Source of the DNA: Streptosporangiaceae bacterium | GTDB taxonomy: Bacteria > Actinomycetota > Actinomycetes > Streptosporangiales > Streptosporangiaceae | NCBI GenBank assembly: GCA_030040415.1 | Contig: JASHTT010000121.1 | Span: forward strand, 1-7,453 | Reading direction: 5' to 3' | DNA length: 7,453 nt | Part shown: in pieces, positions 1 to 7,453 of the stretch | How positions within the stretch are numbered: the first letter of the stretch is position 1 | How the letters are laid out: each line of letters starts with the position of its first letter | The notes under the pieces: generated by a model | Database searches by the model: none | Seen by the model: the letters and a program-made list of their open reading frames with translations, nothing else | Told to the model about the DNA's origin: nothing | Position numbers and translations under genes: made by a program

Positions 1-634
1 CTGCTACGCGACGGCCGCGATCCTGGCGCTCGTGCCCCTGACCGCCGCCGGTCTCGCCGATCCGGGCGATGTCGTGGTCGTCGCGGCGTCGGGCACTTCC
101 GGCGCGGGCCGCTCGGCGCGCACCGACCTGCTGGCCAGCGAGGTGATGGGCTCCGCGTCGGCCTACCAGGCGGGCGGGGCGCACCGGCACACGCCGGAGA
201 TCGAGCAGGCGATCTTTGAGACCGGGAACGGCCAGGCCAAATCCACTGTCACCGCAGCGGCCGCGGCCGCCCCGGTCAGCTTCACGCCTGTGCTCGTGCC
301 GATGCCGCGCGGCATCCTGGCCACTTGCACGGCCAGGCTGACAGATCCGGATACCGGCACTGCCCAGCTCAGGGGCGCGCTGGCGGCCGCGTACGCAACG
401 GAGCCGTTCGTCAGCGTGCTGCCCGAGGCCAGCTGGCCAGCCACGGCCTCGGTGGCGGGGTCGAATGGCGTGCACCTGCAGGCGGCAGCGGACCCCCGGT
501 CGGGCCGGGCTGTCGTGGTGGCCGCCATCGACAACCTCGGTAAGGGCGCGGCCGGGCAGGCCGTGCAGCTCGCCAACATCATGCTCGGCCTGCCGGAGAC
601 CGCCGGGCTGACCGCGATCGGAGTAGCGCCGTGA
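1..634 (+). CDS. argC: N-acetyl-gamma-glutamyl-phosphate reductase, C-terminal part (5' end outside window)
   Basis: This is the third step of arginine synthesis: NADPH-dependent reduction of N-acetylglutamyl phosphate to N-acetylglutamate semialdehyde in the cytoplasm. The reading frame is open from base 2, and 210 residues are visible before TGA at 632-634. The first visible codon is a Cys followed by YATAA. This matches the family signature GCY-x-T and makes that Cys the catalytic thiol. Further family motifs follow: GTSGAGR (residues 31-37 of the fragment), HRHTPEIEQ (61-69, holding the probable catalytic His), the FTPVLVPMPRGIL stretch, and the C-terminal DNLGKGAAGQAVQ. About 150 residues (the NADP-binding Rossmann half and the start codon) must lie upstream, as full-length enzymes are about 340-350 residues. 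A run of six Ala codons (254-271) precedes the VSFTP strand. The stop overlaps the argJ start by 4 bases. Identification is secure from motifs and context. Confidence 0.97.
   Translation, partial: CYATAAILALVPLTAAGLADPGDVVVVAASGTSGAGRSARTDLLASEVMGSASAYQAGGAHRHTPEIEQAIFETGNGQAKSTVTAAAAAAPVSFTPVLVPMPRGILATCTARLTDPDTGTAQLRGALAAAYATEPFVSVLPEASWPATASVAGSNGVHLQAAADPRSGRAVVVAAIDNLGKGAAGQAVQLANIMLGLPETAGLTAIGVAP
254..271 (+). repeat. Six-alanine codon run with nested palindrome in argC
   Basis: Six consecutive Ala codons (GCA GCG GCC GCG GCC GCC). Bases 257-270 form a perfect 14-base inverted repeat made of two overlapping GCGGCCGC units. It lies just before the conserved FTPxLxPMxRGI strand, where loop length varies between ArgC proteins. 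It is most likely a simple low-complexity loop in GC-rich DNA rather than a regulatory site. Confidence 0.6.
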
Positions 635-1782
635 GCGTCACCAGTCCGCGGGGCTTCCGCGCGGCCGGCGTCGCGGCTGGCCTCAAGGAGTCCGGTAACC
701 CGGATGTCGCCGTCGTGCTGAACGGCGGCCCGTCATTCGCAGCCGCCGGCGTGTTCACCGCCAACCGGGTGAAAGCCGCGCCGGTGCTCTGGTCCCAGGC
801 GGTTCTGGTCGGTGGCGAGGTGCGCGCGGTGGTGCTCAACTCCGGCGGCGCGAACGCGTGTACCGGTCCGGCGGGCTTCGCCGACACCCACCAGACCGCC
901 GAGCACCTGGCCGGGCTGCTGCATATCGGCGCGGGCGAGGTCGCCGTGTGCTCGACCGGGCTCATCGGCGAGCGGCTGCCGCTGGACCGGCTGCTGGCAG
1001 GCGTGACCAGCGCCGTTGGTGCTGCCTCGGCGGAGGGCGGGCGCGCCGCCGCCGACGCGATCATGACCACCGACACCGTCGCGAAGACCTGCACAATGGC
1101 GGGCGACGGCTACCTCATCGGCGGCATGGCCAAGGGCGCCGCCATGCTCGCGCCAGCGCTTGCCACGATGCTGGTCGTGCTTACCACCGATGCTGATCTG
1201 TCCGCGGGTCAGCTCGATTCAGCGCTGCGCGCTGCGGTGCGGAACACGTTCGACAGGCTGGACACCGACGGCTGCATGTCCACCAACGACACCGTGCTGC
1301 TGCTGGCCAGCGGAGCGACCGGGGTGCGGGCAGACGAGGGCGAGTTCACCGCGTTGCTGACCGCCGCCTGCGCTGACCTGGCCAGGCAACTGCAAGCCGA
1401 CGCCGAGGGAGCCAGCAAGACCGTGGCGATCGAGGTGACCGGGGCCGCGTCGGAGGACGACGCCGTCGAGGTGGGCCGTGCGATCGCGCGGTGCAATCTG
1501 CTCAAGTGCGCCATCCACGGCGAGGATCCGAACTGGGGCCGGGTGCTAGCCGCGATCGGGACCACCAGCGCGGTGTTCGAGCCCGACGAACTGAACGTCG
1601 CCATCAACGGCGTCTGGGTCTGCAAGGCGGGCGCGCCCGGTCAGGACAGGTCGCAGGTTGACATGAGCGGCCGGGACGTGACCATCACCGCAGAACTGTC
1701 CGCCGGCGAGCACGCTGCCACGATCCTGACCACCGACCTGACCGCCGCCTACGTGCACGAGAACTCGGCGTACTCCACATGA
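631..1782 (+). CDS. argJ: Bifunctional glutamate N-acetyltransferase / ornithine acetyltransferase
   Basis: ArgJ transfers the acetyl group of N-acetylornithine to glutamate, releasing ornithine and regenerating N-acetylglutamate. Many family members can also use acetyl-CoA. The protein has 383 residues, close to the usual 385-410. The GTG start at 631 shares bases with the argC stop (GTGA) and has GGAG at 620-623, 7 bases upstream. Visible motifs are SGGANACTGPAGFADTH (71-87), the oxyanion-hole pair Thr109-Gly110 in CSTGLIGERLP, Lys168, the self-cleavage Ala178-Thr179 in LAPALATMLVVLTTDA, Glu259 in ADAEGASK, DPNWGRVLAAIG (299-310), and the C-terminal HENSAYST with Asn378. Spacings from Lys168 to Thr179 to Glu259 to Asn378 (11, 80 and 119 residues) agree with the catalytic residues of mycobacterial ArgJ as I remember them. 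One small oddity is AKGAAMLAP, where AKGxGMLAP is usual. No argA-type synthase is in the window, so ArgJ may also supply the first acetylation (inference). Confidence 0.98.
   Translation: MSVTSPRGFRAAGVAAGLKESGNPDVAVVLNGGPSFAAAGVFTANRVKAAPVLWSQAVLVGGEVRAVVLNSGGANACTGPAGFADTHQTAEHLAGLLHIGAGEVAVCSTGLIGERLPLDRLLAGVTSAVGAASAEGGRAAADAIMTTDTVAKTCTMAGDGYLIGGMAKGAAMLAPALATMLVVLTTDADLSAGQLDSALRAAVRNTFDRLDTDGCMSTNDTVLLLASGATGVRADEGEFTALLTAACADLARQLQADAEGASKTVAIEVTGAASEDDAVEVGRAIARCNLLKCAIHGEDPNWGRVLAAIGTTSAVFEPDELNVAINGVWVCKAGAPGQDRSQVDMSGRDVTITAELSAGEHAATILTTDLTAAYVHENSAYST
1162..1167 (+). other. Predicted ArgJ autoproteolysis site (Ala178/Thr179)
   Basis: The codons GCC-ACG encode Ala178-Thr179 in the ATML motif. 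In this Ntn-hydrolase-like family the chain cleaves itself before this Thr, which becomes the N-terminal nucleophile of the beta subunit. The products here would be an alpha chain of residues 1-178 and a beta chain of 179-383. The assignment rests on motif match and spacing to the other catalytic residues. Confidence 0.9.
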
Positions 1783-2711
1783 CAGCCGAACAAGTGCACG
1801 CAGCGGCGATGGCCAAGGCGGCCACGCTGATCGAGGCGCTGCCGTGGCTGGCCCGGTTCCACGGCCAGGTGGTCGTGCTGAAGTACGGCGGCAACGCCAT
1901 GGCCGACGACGAGTTGCGGGCCGCATTCGCGCAAGACGTGGTCTTCCTCAGGTACGCCGGGCTGCGGCCGGTCGTCGTACACGGCGGCGGCCCGCAGATC
2001 AACGCCCAGCTCGACCGGCTCGGGATTCCGACCACATTCGCCGCGGGCCTGCGCGTTACCACCAAAGAGACGATGGACGTGGTCCGCATGGTGCTGACGG
2101 GCCAGGTCAACAGGGAGATCGTCGGCCTTATCAATGAGCACGGGCCGTTCGCCGTCGGCATGTCCGGCGAGGATGCGCAGCTGCTGACCGCGCGGCGGAT
2201 GTGCGCCGAGGTGGACGGCGAGCCTGTCGACCTCGGCCAGGTCGGGGAGGTCGTGGCGGTCAACGCCGGTGCGGTGCGAGCCCTCCTCGCCGACGGCCGG
2301 ATCCCGGTGATCTCCAGCGTGGCGCGCAGCGAGTCCGGTGAGGTCCTCAACGTGAACGCCGACACGGCGGCGGCCGCGGTGGCCGTTGAGCTCGGTGCGG
2401 CGAAGCTGGTGTTCCTCACCGACGTGGCCGGGCTGTACCCGCGGTGGAACGGCGAGGATGCCGCGAGCGCGCTGGCCGCCAGGCCGATCAGCCAGCTCAC
2501 CGCGGACGAGCTGGCCGCGCTCATGCCTGGGTTGTCCGACGGGATGCTGCCGAAGATGGCGGGCTGCCTGAGCGCCGTGCGCGGCGGCGTGCCGCAGGCA
2601 CACGTGCTGGACGGCAGGCTGCCGCACGCGATCCTGCTGGAGGTCTTCACCGATTCCGGGATCGGCACCATGGTCGTCCCGACCCCCGCTCACCATCGGA
2701 GTAACCCATGA
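1779..2711 (+). CDS. argB: Acetylglutamate kinase (arginine-sensitive type)
   Basis: ArgB phosphorylates N-acetylglutamate with ATP, the committed and feedback-controlled step. It is a 310-residue amino acid kinase family protein; mycobacterial ArgB is about 294. Motifs seen are VLKYGGNAM with Lys35, VVHGGGPQIN (66-75), AGLRVTT (89-95), GQVNREIVGLINEHG (108-122), NVNADTAAAAVA (191-202), LTDVAGLY (213-220), and SDGMLPKM with Lys259. The N-terminal stretch TLIEALPWLARFHGQ (16-30) and the C-terminal LLEVFTDSGIGTM (286-298) are hallmarks of hexameric, arginine-inhibited enzymes. Allosteric inhibition by arginine is therefore predicted, not shown. ATG 1779-1781 overlaps the argJ stop as ATGA. Unlike the other junctions, I see no GGAG-like site in the 20 bases upstream, so initiation probably depends on ribosomes finishing argJ. 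The C-terminus runs about 10 residues past the conserved core and looks unstructured. Confidence 0.98.
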   Translation: MTAEQVHAAAMAKAATLIEALPWLARFHGQVVVLKYGGNAMADDELRAAFAQDVVFLRYAGLRPVVVHGGGPQINAQLDRLGIPTTFAAGLRVTTKETMDVVRMVLTGQVNREIVGLINEHGPFAVGMSGEDAQLLTARRMCAEVDGEPVDLGQVGEVVAVNAGAVRALLADGRIPVISSVARSESGEVLNVNADTAAAAVAVELGAAKLVFLTDVAGLYPRWNGEDAASALAARPISQLTADELAALMPGLSDGMLPKMAGCLSAVRGGVPQAHVLDGRLPHAILLEVFTDSGIGTMVVPTPAHHRSNP

Positions 2712-3918
2712 CGGCGACAGAGGCCCTGCAAGACAAGTACGCGGCGAGCGTCATGCTCACCTATGGCGTGCCGCCGGTCGTGCTCGCCAGCGGGCGCGGC
2801 AGCACGGTCCGCGACGTGGACGGCAACACTTACCTGGACCTGGTGGCCGGCATCGCGGTCAGTTCGCTTGGTCACGCGCACCCGGCCCTGGTCGCGGCCG
2901 TCAGCGAGCAAGCGGCAAGGATCGCGCACACGTCGAACCTGTACATCAACGAACGACAGGTCGAGCTGGCCGTGCGGCTGATCCGGCTGCTCGGCGCGGA
3001 CGCCCGGGTGTTCTTCACCAACTCGGGCGCTGAGGCCAACGAGGCGGCGTTCAAGCTGGTCCGCCGTGCCCAGGGCGCGGACCGGCCGGTGCTCGTGGCT
3101 GCCGAGCACGGCTTCCACGGCCGGACCATGGGCGCGCTGAGCGTGACCGGCAAGAACTCGATCCGCGACCCGTTTCGGCCGTTCGGCGCGGACGTGCGAT
3201 TCGTGCCCTATGGCGACGAGTCCGCGCTGGCCCAAGCTGTCGGCCCGGACTGCGCTGCGGTCTTCCTCGAGCCGTGCCTCGGCGAGGGCGGCGTCGTCCC
3301 GGCGCCGGCCGGATACCTGAAGGCAGCCAGGTATGCCTGCGACGAGGCCGGCGCGCTGCTGGTGATCGACGAAGTGCAGAGCGGCATCGGCCGCACTGGC
3401 GAGTGGTTCGCCCATCAGCGCGAAGGCATCGTGCCCGACGTGCTCACGCTCGCCAAGGGCCTCGGCGGCGGGCTGCCGATCGGCGCCTGTATCGGTATCG
3501 GCAGGTACGGCTCGGCGCTGTCCAAGGGCGACCACGGCAGCACGTTTGGCGGCAATCCCGTTGCGTGCGCGGCTGCTCTCGCGGTGATCGACACGATCGA
3601 GAAGGACGGGCTGCTGGCTAACGTCACCGCCGTCGGCGCCCGGCTGGCCGCTGGCATCGAGGCCATCGGCCATCCGCTGGTGACCGAGGTGCGCGGCAGC
3701 GGGCTGTGGCTGGGCATCGTGCTCGCCCGGCCAGCGGCCGCCGCCGTGGAGGCCGCGGCACTGCGGGCAGGCTTCCTCGTCAACGCGGTCCAGCCGGACG
3801 TCATCAGGCTCGCGCCGCCACTGGTGCTGACCGCAGCCGAAGCAGACTCGTTCGTCGCTGCACTGCCCGGCATCCTCGAAGCCGTCAGTGCCGTGCTGAC
3901 CGACGGTCGGGAGGCGTG

Positions 3919-3919
<1 letters not shown>
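2708..3919 (+). CDS. argD: Acetylornithine aminotransferase
   Basis: ArgD is a PLP enzyme that converts N-acetylglutamate semialdehyde plus glutamate to N-acetylornithine plus 2-oxoglutarate. It can often also serve as N-succinyl-diaminopimelate aminotransferase in lysine synthesis. It has 403 residues, the normal size for a class III aminotransferase. Visible landmarks are YLDLVAGIAVSSLGHAHP (42-59), FFTNSGAEANEAAFKL (102-117, PLP phosphate contact), HGFHGRTMGALS (134-145), LVIDEVQSGIGRTG (218-231, with Asp221 pairing to the PLP ring nitrogen), the PLP lysine Lys250 in LAKGLGGGLPIGA, and HGSTFGGNPVACAAA. The motif usually read EPIQGEGG is here EPCLGEGG (188-195). Mycobacterial ArgD also lacks the Gln there, as I recall. 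ATG 2708-2710 overlaps the argB stop (ATGA), with GGAG at 2698-2701, 6 bases upstream. The assignment to ArgD over other class III transaminases rests on motifs plus operon position. Confidence 0.97.
3909..3914 (+). promoter_or_regulatory. Ribosome binding site fixing the argF start
   Basis: GGGAGG lies inside the last codons of argD, 4 bases before ATG 3919. The same frame stays open upstream as far as 3706, inside argD. This site, together with the family N-terminus (MATAVRHFLRDDDLSPAEQ), selects 3919 as the start. Confidence 0.8.
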
Positions 3920-4859
<940 letters not shown>

Positions 4860-4863
<4 letters not shown>

Positions 4864-5429
4864 ACGCGCCAGTCAGCCCGCTGACGAAGGCCGCACGGCA
4901 CGCGCAGATCGCGGAGATCCTCAGCCGCCGGGCGGTGCCCGTGCACTCCCAGGAACAACTGGCCGACCTGCTTGCGCAGCGCGGCATCCGGGTCACCCAG
5001 GCGACCCTGTCACGCGACCTGGATGAGATCGGCGCTGTGCGGTTGCGCGGGCAGGACGGCGCGCTGGTCTATGCGCTGCCAGGTGAGCCGGGGCCCGGCG
5101 GGCTGACCGGCCAGCTCGGGGCGCCGCTGGCCGGCGGGCCGTTCGCGCCGTCGGCTGCCGATCCGCAGGTCCGGCTGACCAGGCTGCTAGCAGAGCTGCT
5201 GGTCAGCGCCGAGGCCAGCGCGAACCTCGTCGTGCTGCGCACGCCGGCCGGAGCCGCCCAGCTGCTCGCCTCGGCGATCGACCACGCGGGCTGGAAGTCC
5301 GTACTCGGCACCGTCGGCGGCGACGACACCGTACTTGTCATCTCCCGCGACCCGAGCGGGGGAAACGCGCTCGCGCAGGAGCTCGTGCGCCGCGCCGAGC
5401 AGAACACCCATGCAGGAAGCCGTAGATGA
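4860..5429 (+). CDS. argR: Arginine repressor ArgR
   Basis: ArgR is a DNA-binding repressor that, with arginine as co-repressor, shuts down arg operons by binding ARG boxes; family members act as hexamers. The protein has 189 residues, against about 150-170 usually. The N-terminal winged helix-turn-helix covers roughly residues 11-72, with SQEQLADLLAQRGI (30-43) and the recognition helix VTQATLSRDLDEIGA (45-59) carrying the signature SRDL. The C-terminal arginine-binding and oligomerisation domain starts near residue 103: LRTPAGAAQLLASAID (126-141), then GTVGGDDTVLVISRD (150-164) with the Asp155-Asp156 pair that contacts arginine. The Gly/Pro-rich linker (about 74-102) is longer than usual and accounts for the extra length. 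ATG 4860 overlaps the argF stop (ATGA), with GGGAGAG at 4848-4854, so I reject an in-frame GTG at 4836. Lying within its own target operon, it is probably autoregulated; the operator would be upstream of argC, outside the window. Confidence 0.96.
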
Positions 5430-5454
5430 GACACACACAGAAGGGGGTGCCGCG
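5430..5454 (+). other. argR-argG spacer, the only gap in the operon
   Basis: This is the only untranslated gap within the operon, 25 bases long. It contains a short ACACACAC tract (5431-5438) and the argG ribosome binding site. I see no convincing -35/-10 pair, hairpin or ARG-box palindrome in it, so argG is most simply read as part of the same transcript. Confidence 0.7.
5441..5447 (+). promoter_or_regulatory. Strong ribosome binding site for argG
   Basis: AAGGGGG sits 7 bases before GTG 5455, at good spacing. It selects this start over in-frame ATG 5410 and codons further upstream, which lie inside argR. The protein from 5455 begins VTAKAVLAYSGGLDTS, the normal ArgG N-terminus. Confidence 0.85.
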
Positions 5455-6657
5455 GTGACCGCGAAGGCCGTGCTCGCGTACTCGGGCGGACTGGACACGT
5501 CGGTGGCGATCGGCTGGATCGCGGAGCAGACCGGGGCGGAGGTGATAGCGCTGGCCGTGGACGTTGGCCAGGGCGGCGAGGACCTCGACACGATCAAGGC
5601 AAGGGCGCTGGCTTGCGGCGCCGCTTCGGCCGAAGTCGTCGACGCGCGGGACGAGTTCGCGGCCGAATACTGCATGCCGGCGCTGGCGGCCAACGCGCTG
5701 TACATGGACCGGTATCCGCTGGTGTCCGCGCTGTCCCGGCCGGTCATCGTCAAGCACCTGGCCAGGGTTGCCCGCGAGACCGGCGCGAGCCTGGTCGCGC
5801 ATGGCTGCACCGGCAAGGGCAACGACCAGGTCAGGTTCGAGGCCGGCCTGGCGGCACTGGCTCCGGAGGTCAAAGTGTTCGCGCCAGTCCGCGACTCCGG
5901 CATGACCAGGGACAAGTCGATCGCGTTCGCCGAGGAGAAGGGCCTGCCGATCAGCGTCACGTCCCGCTCGCCCTACTCGATCGACCAGAACGTCTGGGGA
6001 CGCAGCTGCGAGACGGGTCACCTGGAAGACATCTGGAACGCGCCGCAGCCTGACGTGTACGGCTACACCGATGACCCGGCGCTCGGCCGGCCCGCCGAGG
6101 AGATCGTGATCAGCTTCGAGCACGGGCTGCCGGTCGCGCTCGACGGCGAAGCGCGCACGCCGCTGCAGATGATCACCGACCTGAACCGGATTGCCGGCGC
6201 GCACGGCATCGGCCGGATCGACATGGTGGAGGACCGGCTTGTCGGCATCAAGAGCCGCGAGATCTACGAGGCGCCAGGTGCAATGGTGCTCATCACCGCG
6301 CACTCGGAGCTGGAGAGCGTCTGCGTGGAACGCGACCTGGCCAGGTTCAAGCGGCAAGCCGAGCAGCGCTGGACCGAGCTTGTCTACGACGGCCTGTGGT
6401 ATTCACCACTGAAGCAGGCACTGGACGCGTTCATGACGCAGGCATCCGCGAACGTGACCGGCGACGTGCGGCTGACCCTGCACGCCGGCCGCGCCGTGGT
6501 GACCGGACGGCGCAGCCCGGCGGCGCTGTACGACTACTCGCTGGCCACCTACGACTCGGGCGACACCTTCGACCAGCAGCTCGCCAAGGGCTTCGTCGAG
6601 CTGTGGGGACTGCCGAGCAAGATCGCCGCTGACCGTGACCGCAAGCTTGCCGGCTGA
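5455..6657 (+). CDS. argG: Argininosuccinate synthase
   Basis: ArgG condenses citrulline and aspartate, using ATP (to AMP and PPi), to argininosuccinate. It has 400 residues from GTG 5455; bacterial type 1 enzymes are about 395-405. The N-type ATP pyrophosphatase loop is AYSGGLDTS (8-16). Substrate-site motifs are DVGQGGED (36-43), YMDRYPLVSALSRPVIVKHL (83-102), AHGCTGKGNDQVRFE (115-129), SPYSIDQNVWGR (172-183), EDRLVGIKSREIYEAPGA (259-276), and YDGLWYSPL (311-319). Nothing appears truncated, and the C-terminus ends ADRDRKLAG. This is the last arg gene visible. Argininosuccinate lyase, which uses its product, is absent, and the next gene points the other way. The upstream argR lies 25 bases away, so argG has its own strong ribosome binding site but probably shares the operon transcript. 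Confidence 0.98.
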   Translation: MTAKAVLAYSGGLDTSVAIGWIAEQTGAEVIALAVDVGQGGEDLDTIKARALACGAASAEVVDARDEFAAEYCMPALAANALYMDRYPLVSALSRPVIVKHLARVARETGASLVAHGCTGKGNDQVRFEAGLAALAPEVKVFAPVRDSGMTRDKSIAFAEEKGLPISVTSRSPYSIDQNVWGRSCETGHLEDIWNAPQPDVYGYTDDPALGRPAEEIVISFEHGLPVALDGEARTPLQMITDLNRIAGAHGIGRIDMVEDRLVGIKSREIYEAPGAMVLITAHSELESVCVERDLARFKRQAEQRWTELVYDGLWYSPLKQALDAFMTQASANVTGDVRLTLHAGRAVVTGRRSPAALYDYSLATYDSGDTFDQQLAKGFVELWGLPSKIAADRDRKLAG

Positions 6658-6676
6658 CCGGGGCACGCCTGCAGGG
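6648..6676. terminator. Convergent argG / Mrp-like gene junction, weak possible hairpin
   Basis: Only 19 untranslated bases (6658-6676) separate the two convergent stop codons. CCGG-CTGA-CCGG (6650-6661) straddles the argG stop and can form a 4-bp stem, extendable by TG/CA (6648-6649 with 6664-6665) across a two-base bulge. CCTGCAGG (6668-6675) is a further 8-base palindrome. There is no U-tract on either strand. Termination here, if any, would be of the tract-less kind proposed for actinomycetes or Rho-dependent; this is weak evidence. Confidence 0.25.
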
Positions 6677-7453
6677 TCAGTCCAGGCCGTCGCGCTGCGC
6701 GGAATCGCCAGGGTGCAGTTGCTCCCGGACGACGTCGGCCAGCAGTTCGTACGCCGCGACCTGCTCGGGCACGGCGCGCGTCAGCATCACCGGCCGGCCC
6801 AGGTCGGCGTCCGCGGCGGCGAGCGGGCTGAAGGGCACGCTCGCCAGCTTGCTGACCTCGCCCCAGATGCTGTCCTCGTCGGCAGCCGGCGGGAACATCG
6901 GCGTGGTCTCGCCGCAGTGCACGCACACCAGGCCACTCATGTTCTCCACCCCGCCGAGCGGGACCGCGGAGCGCCGGCGCAGATCGGCGATGAGCCGCCG
7001 GACGTCCTGGTGCGCGATGACTTGCGGGGTGACCACGAGCAGCACGTGCACCGGCCGGCCGTGCAGCGCGAACACGAACTGCTGGATATCGGCGGTGCCC
7101 GGCGGCAGGTCGACGACGAGGCAATCGGGGTCGTCCCACTCGGTGTCGTCGATCAGCCGGCGGACGAGCAACTGGGCGATCCCCGCGTCGACGCCGAGGC
7201 CCTGAGCGTCTCCCATCAGGAACGCGGCCGAGGCCACCTGGATGCCGTGCCGCTCGATTGCCTGCAGCCGGGCCTGCGGCGTTCCCTTGACGCCGAACAC
7301 GGTGACATGCCGGGCCTGCGTCCGGCGGCGCAGCCCAAGCATGCGCGGCACGTCCGGCCCGTACAGGTCCGCGTCTACCAGGCCGGTGCGCAGGCCGGCC
7401 GCGGCCAAGCCGAGCGCGAGGTTCACCGCGACAGTCGTCTTGCCAACACCGCC
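6677..7453 (-). CDS. Mrp/NBP35-family P-loop ATPase, divergent (5' end outside window)
   Basis: The family comprises SIMIBI-class ATPases (Mrp/ApbC/NBP35) that dimerise and, in studied members, carry or insert iron-sulfur clusters in the cytoplasm. The frame is open to the window edge. The first of 258 visible residues are GGVGKTT, the deviant Walker A loop. Then come DADLYGPDVP (27-36, switch I), VVDLPPGTAD (113-122, Walker B and switch II), ENMSG (170-174), and a C-V-H-C pair (177-180; bases 6914-6925) matching the CxxC that holds the bridging cluster in Mrp proteins. Unlike standard Mrp, I cannot find the WRGPM motif before Walker B, the switch reads PPGTAD instead of PPGTGD, and the IFGxGGG segment after CxxC is replaced by MFPPAADEDS. 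It is probably a lineage-specific paralogue, so I give no symbol. An N-terminal DUF59-type domain, if present, is out of view. It converges on argG with no evident functional link to arginine. Confidence 0.88.
   Translation of the reverse strand, partial: GGVGKTTVAVNLALGLAAAGLRTGLVDADLYGPDVPRMLGLRRRTQARHVTVFGVKGTPQARLQAIERHGIQVASAAFLMGDAQGLGVDAGIAQLLVRRLIDDTEWDDPDCLVVDLPPGTADIQQFVFALHGRPVHVLLVVTPQVIAHQDVRRLIADLRRRSAVPLGGVENMSGLVCVHCGETTPMFPPAADEDSIWGEVSKLASVPFSPLAAADADLGRPVMLTRAVPEQVAAYELLADVVREQLHPGDSAQRDGLD

Noticed and set aside
257..270. The 14-base GCGGCCGCGGCCGC palindrome as an operator
   Set aside because: It is fully explained by an alanine codon run inside argC, and GC-only palindromes arise easily at this base composition.
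1685..2696. Two - strand open frames of 328 and 315 codons opposite argB
   Set aside because: They overlap each other in different frames and carry low-complexity Ser/Ala/Arg-rich or Arg/His-rich sequence. The + strand argB shows all its family motifs.
3706..3918. N-terminal extension of argF into argD
   Set aside because: The frame is open but overlaps the conserved argD C-terminus. The family N-terminus and the GGGAGG site both point to ATG 3919.
5330..5365. TTGTCA (5335-5340) as a -35 box of an internal argG promoter
   Set aside because: It lies inside argR, and no TANNNT-type -10 occurs 16-18 bases downstream.
5408..5430. Possible ARG box (CCATGCAGG ... TAGATGAG) at the end of argR
   Set aside because: One half resembles the CCATGCATG half-site I remember from Streptomyces operators, but the second half does not form the expected palindrome. 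The match is no better than chance by eye.
5335..5454. N-terminal extension of argG into argR, including ATG 5410
   Set aside because: The extra residues are unlike ArgG and overlap the argR end. AAGGGGG at 5441-5447 fits GTG 5455.
5338..6357. A 339-codon - strand frame opposite argG
   Set aside because: No family motif is recognisable, and it is explained as the complement of a strongly GC3-biased argG.

Overview
This window is GC-rich DNA, judged by eye at about 70% G+C with most third codon positions G or C. It almost certainly comes from an actinomycete (Actinomycetota). The protein sequences and the gene order resemble, from memory, the mycobacterial arginine cluster. I cannot place it below phylum or class level.

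Positions 1-6657 hold a single-strand run of seven arginine biosynthesis genes on the + strand: argC (3' part only), argJ, argB, argD, argF, argR and argG. The first six are joined stop-to-start by 1- or 4-base overlaps. A 25-base gap with a strong ribosome binding site precedes argG. Together they encode the acetyl-cycle route from N-acetylglutamate to argininosuccinate. ArgB phosphorylates N-acetylglutamate, ArgC reduces it to the semialdehyde, and ArgD transaminates it to N-acetylornithine. ArgJ moves the acetyl group back to glutamate and releases ornithine. ArgF makes citrulline and ArgG makes argininosuccinate. ArgR is the arginine-responsive repressor, encoded inside its own target operon. 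ArgB shows the N-terminal extension typical of arginine-inhibited enzymes, so both transcriptional and allosteric feedback are predicted.

The last enzyme, argininosuccinate lyase (argH), is not in the window. In the familiar argCJBDFRGH arrangement it would follow argG. Here argG is followed after 19 bases by a convergent gene on the - strand (6677 to beyond 7453). That gene encodes a divergent Mrp/NBP35-type P-loop ATPase whose N-terminus lies outside the window.

The control region of the operon (promoter and ARG boxes upstream of argC) lies left of the window. No RNA genes, mobile elements, CRISPR arrays or gene-free stretches over 300 bases are present. I find no evidence of an undescribed system. 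The points most worth a second look are the missing argH at the 3' boundary, the divergent Mrp-like ATPase, and the frequent, context-restricted AGG arginine codons in the arg genes.
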